Source of the DNA: Paracoccaceae bacterium
Lineage (GTDB): Bacteria > Pseudomonadota > Alphaproteobacteria > Rhodobacterales > Rhodobacteraceae
Direction of reading: 5' to 3'
Assembly: GCA_003551745.1 (NCBI GenBank)
Contig: PUNI01000290.1
Location: forward strand, 1 to 7,868
DNA length: 7,868 nt
Position 1 is the stretch's first letter, and each line of letters opens with the position of its first letter. Of the stretch, positions 7,411 through 7,868 are shown in pieces. The translations under genes and the position numbers were made by a program. The notes beneath the pieces are model-generated. The model saw only the letters and a program-made list of their open reading frames with translations. It did no database searches and was not told the origin of the DNA.

Positions 7411-7423
7411 GCGGATGGCAGGG

Positions 7424-7868
7424 CTAGCCGGCCAGGGGCCGCACCGGCACCGGGGCCTGGAGCAACGGCACCCGGGCCACCGGCTTTCCGGGCAGCAGCG
7501 CCGCCGCCACACCGGGCGCCGACAGCAGCGCCGCGCCGGTGGCCGCCCCGCCGCCCTGCAGCAGGTTGACCGCGCCCGGCGGCGCCTGAGCCGCCCGGAC
7601 CGCCTCGACCAGCACCAGCGCCGAAACCGGGGCCCGCGGCGCGGGTTTCAGGATCAGCGCGCGGCCCTGCCGCAGTGCCGCCGCGATCAGCGCGGCGACC
7701 AGCTCCGGCGGCGCCGGCACCGCGCCGAGGAGCACCAGAACGCCCGGCGGCAGACCCGGAAGCGGCAGGCTCGGCAGCGGTCGGGCCAGAAGCTCCCCCG
7801 CCACCCGCTCCATCCGGCGCGCCGCCGCCAGCGTTTCGGCGCGGGCCGCCAGTTCCTGCGCGAAACGC
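7424..7868 (-). CDS. Aldehyde-dehydrogenase-like protein, C-terminal part, lacking catalytic residues
   Basis: The frame is open from the right window edge to a TAG at 7424-7426; 147 complete codons are visible and the true start is probably outside (the ATG at 7813 is internal to the similarity). The visible part resembles the NAD-binding region of ALDH proteins: ALRQGRALILKPAPRAPVSALVLVEAV (Lys at 7646-7648) fits the KPSE-type cofactor strand, APPGAVNLLQGGG fits the LPPGVVNVVTG turn, and GAALLSAPGVAAALLPG fits the G-x-x-L-x-x-HP-x-V-x-x-x-x-FTGS stretch. The usual catalytic Asn position (PWNFP) reads AVPAPPEL. The protein ends about 20 residues after the glycine turn, so the catalytic Glu/Cys region is absent. 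Third codon positions are strongly G/C, indicating real coding. It could be the degenerate second domain of a two-domain ALDH or a truncated gene. It converges on ppk2. Confidence 0.6.
   Translation of the reverse strand, partial: RFAQELAARAETLAAARRMERVAGELLARPLPSLPLPGLPPGVLVLLGAVPAPPELVAALIAAALRQGRALILKPAPRAPVSALVLVEAVRAAQAPPGAVNLLQGGGAATGAALLSAPGVAAALLPGKPVARVPLLQAPVPVRPLAG

Noticed and set aside
6805..7569. + strand open frame overlapping ppk2 and running into the convergent spacer.
   Set aside because: It is an out-of-frame Arg/Ala/Pro-rich reading of ppk2 continuing into the antisense of the ALDH-like gene, with no motif.

Overview
The window is GC-rich chromosomal DNA (roughly 70% GC, strong G/C preference at third codon positions). 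It carries seven genes on the + strand and the end of one gene entering from the right on the - strand. Codon use, the style of the proteins and the gene set suggest an alphaproteobacterium, most likely in the Rhodobacteraceae/Paracoccaceae. That set is guaA, an EamA transporter, a FadL-type porin with an ASA-GG signal peptide, a P-loop NTPase beside metA, and a class I PPK2. The placement rests on resemblance from memory; no search was run.

Layout. Positions 3-1388 hold guaA (GMP synthase) without its first ~60 codons. It overlaps a 10-TM EamA/DMT-family permease (1379-2299), so the two are probably translationally coupled. A 142-bp gap with a TTGACC promoter candidate and a strong Shine-Dalgarno precedes a FadL/OmpP1-type outer-membrane barrel (2442-3530). 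After a GC hairpin comes a P-loop NTPase of unknown function (3605-4480). It is followed 50 bp later by metA (4531-5448), whose residue 111 is Glu, the residue linked to acetyl-CoA rather than succinyl-CoA use. A lipoprotein alpha/beta hydrolase (5423-6397) starts inside the end of metA. A class I polyphosphate kinase 2 follows (6443-7342). A short spacer with two GC hairpins separates ppk2 from a convergent, degenerate aldehyde-dehydrogenase-like reading frame (7424 to beyond 7868, - strand).

How the genes fit together. Three likely transcription units are visible on the + strand: guaA-permease; the porin alone; and NTPase-metA-hydrolase, possibly running on into ppk2. metA may also have its own promoter inside the NTPase-metA gap. 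The functions are mostly housekeeping: purine nucleotide synthesis, methionine synthesis, nucleotide/polyphosphate balance and envelope transport. I see no mobile element, tRNA/rRNA, CRISPR array, phage gene or defence system. No stretch over 300 bp lacks a gene. The less ordinary items are the uncharacterised NTPase next to metA, the E111 signature in MetA, the metA/lipoprotein overlap and the ALDH-like frame lacking catalytic residues.
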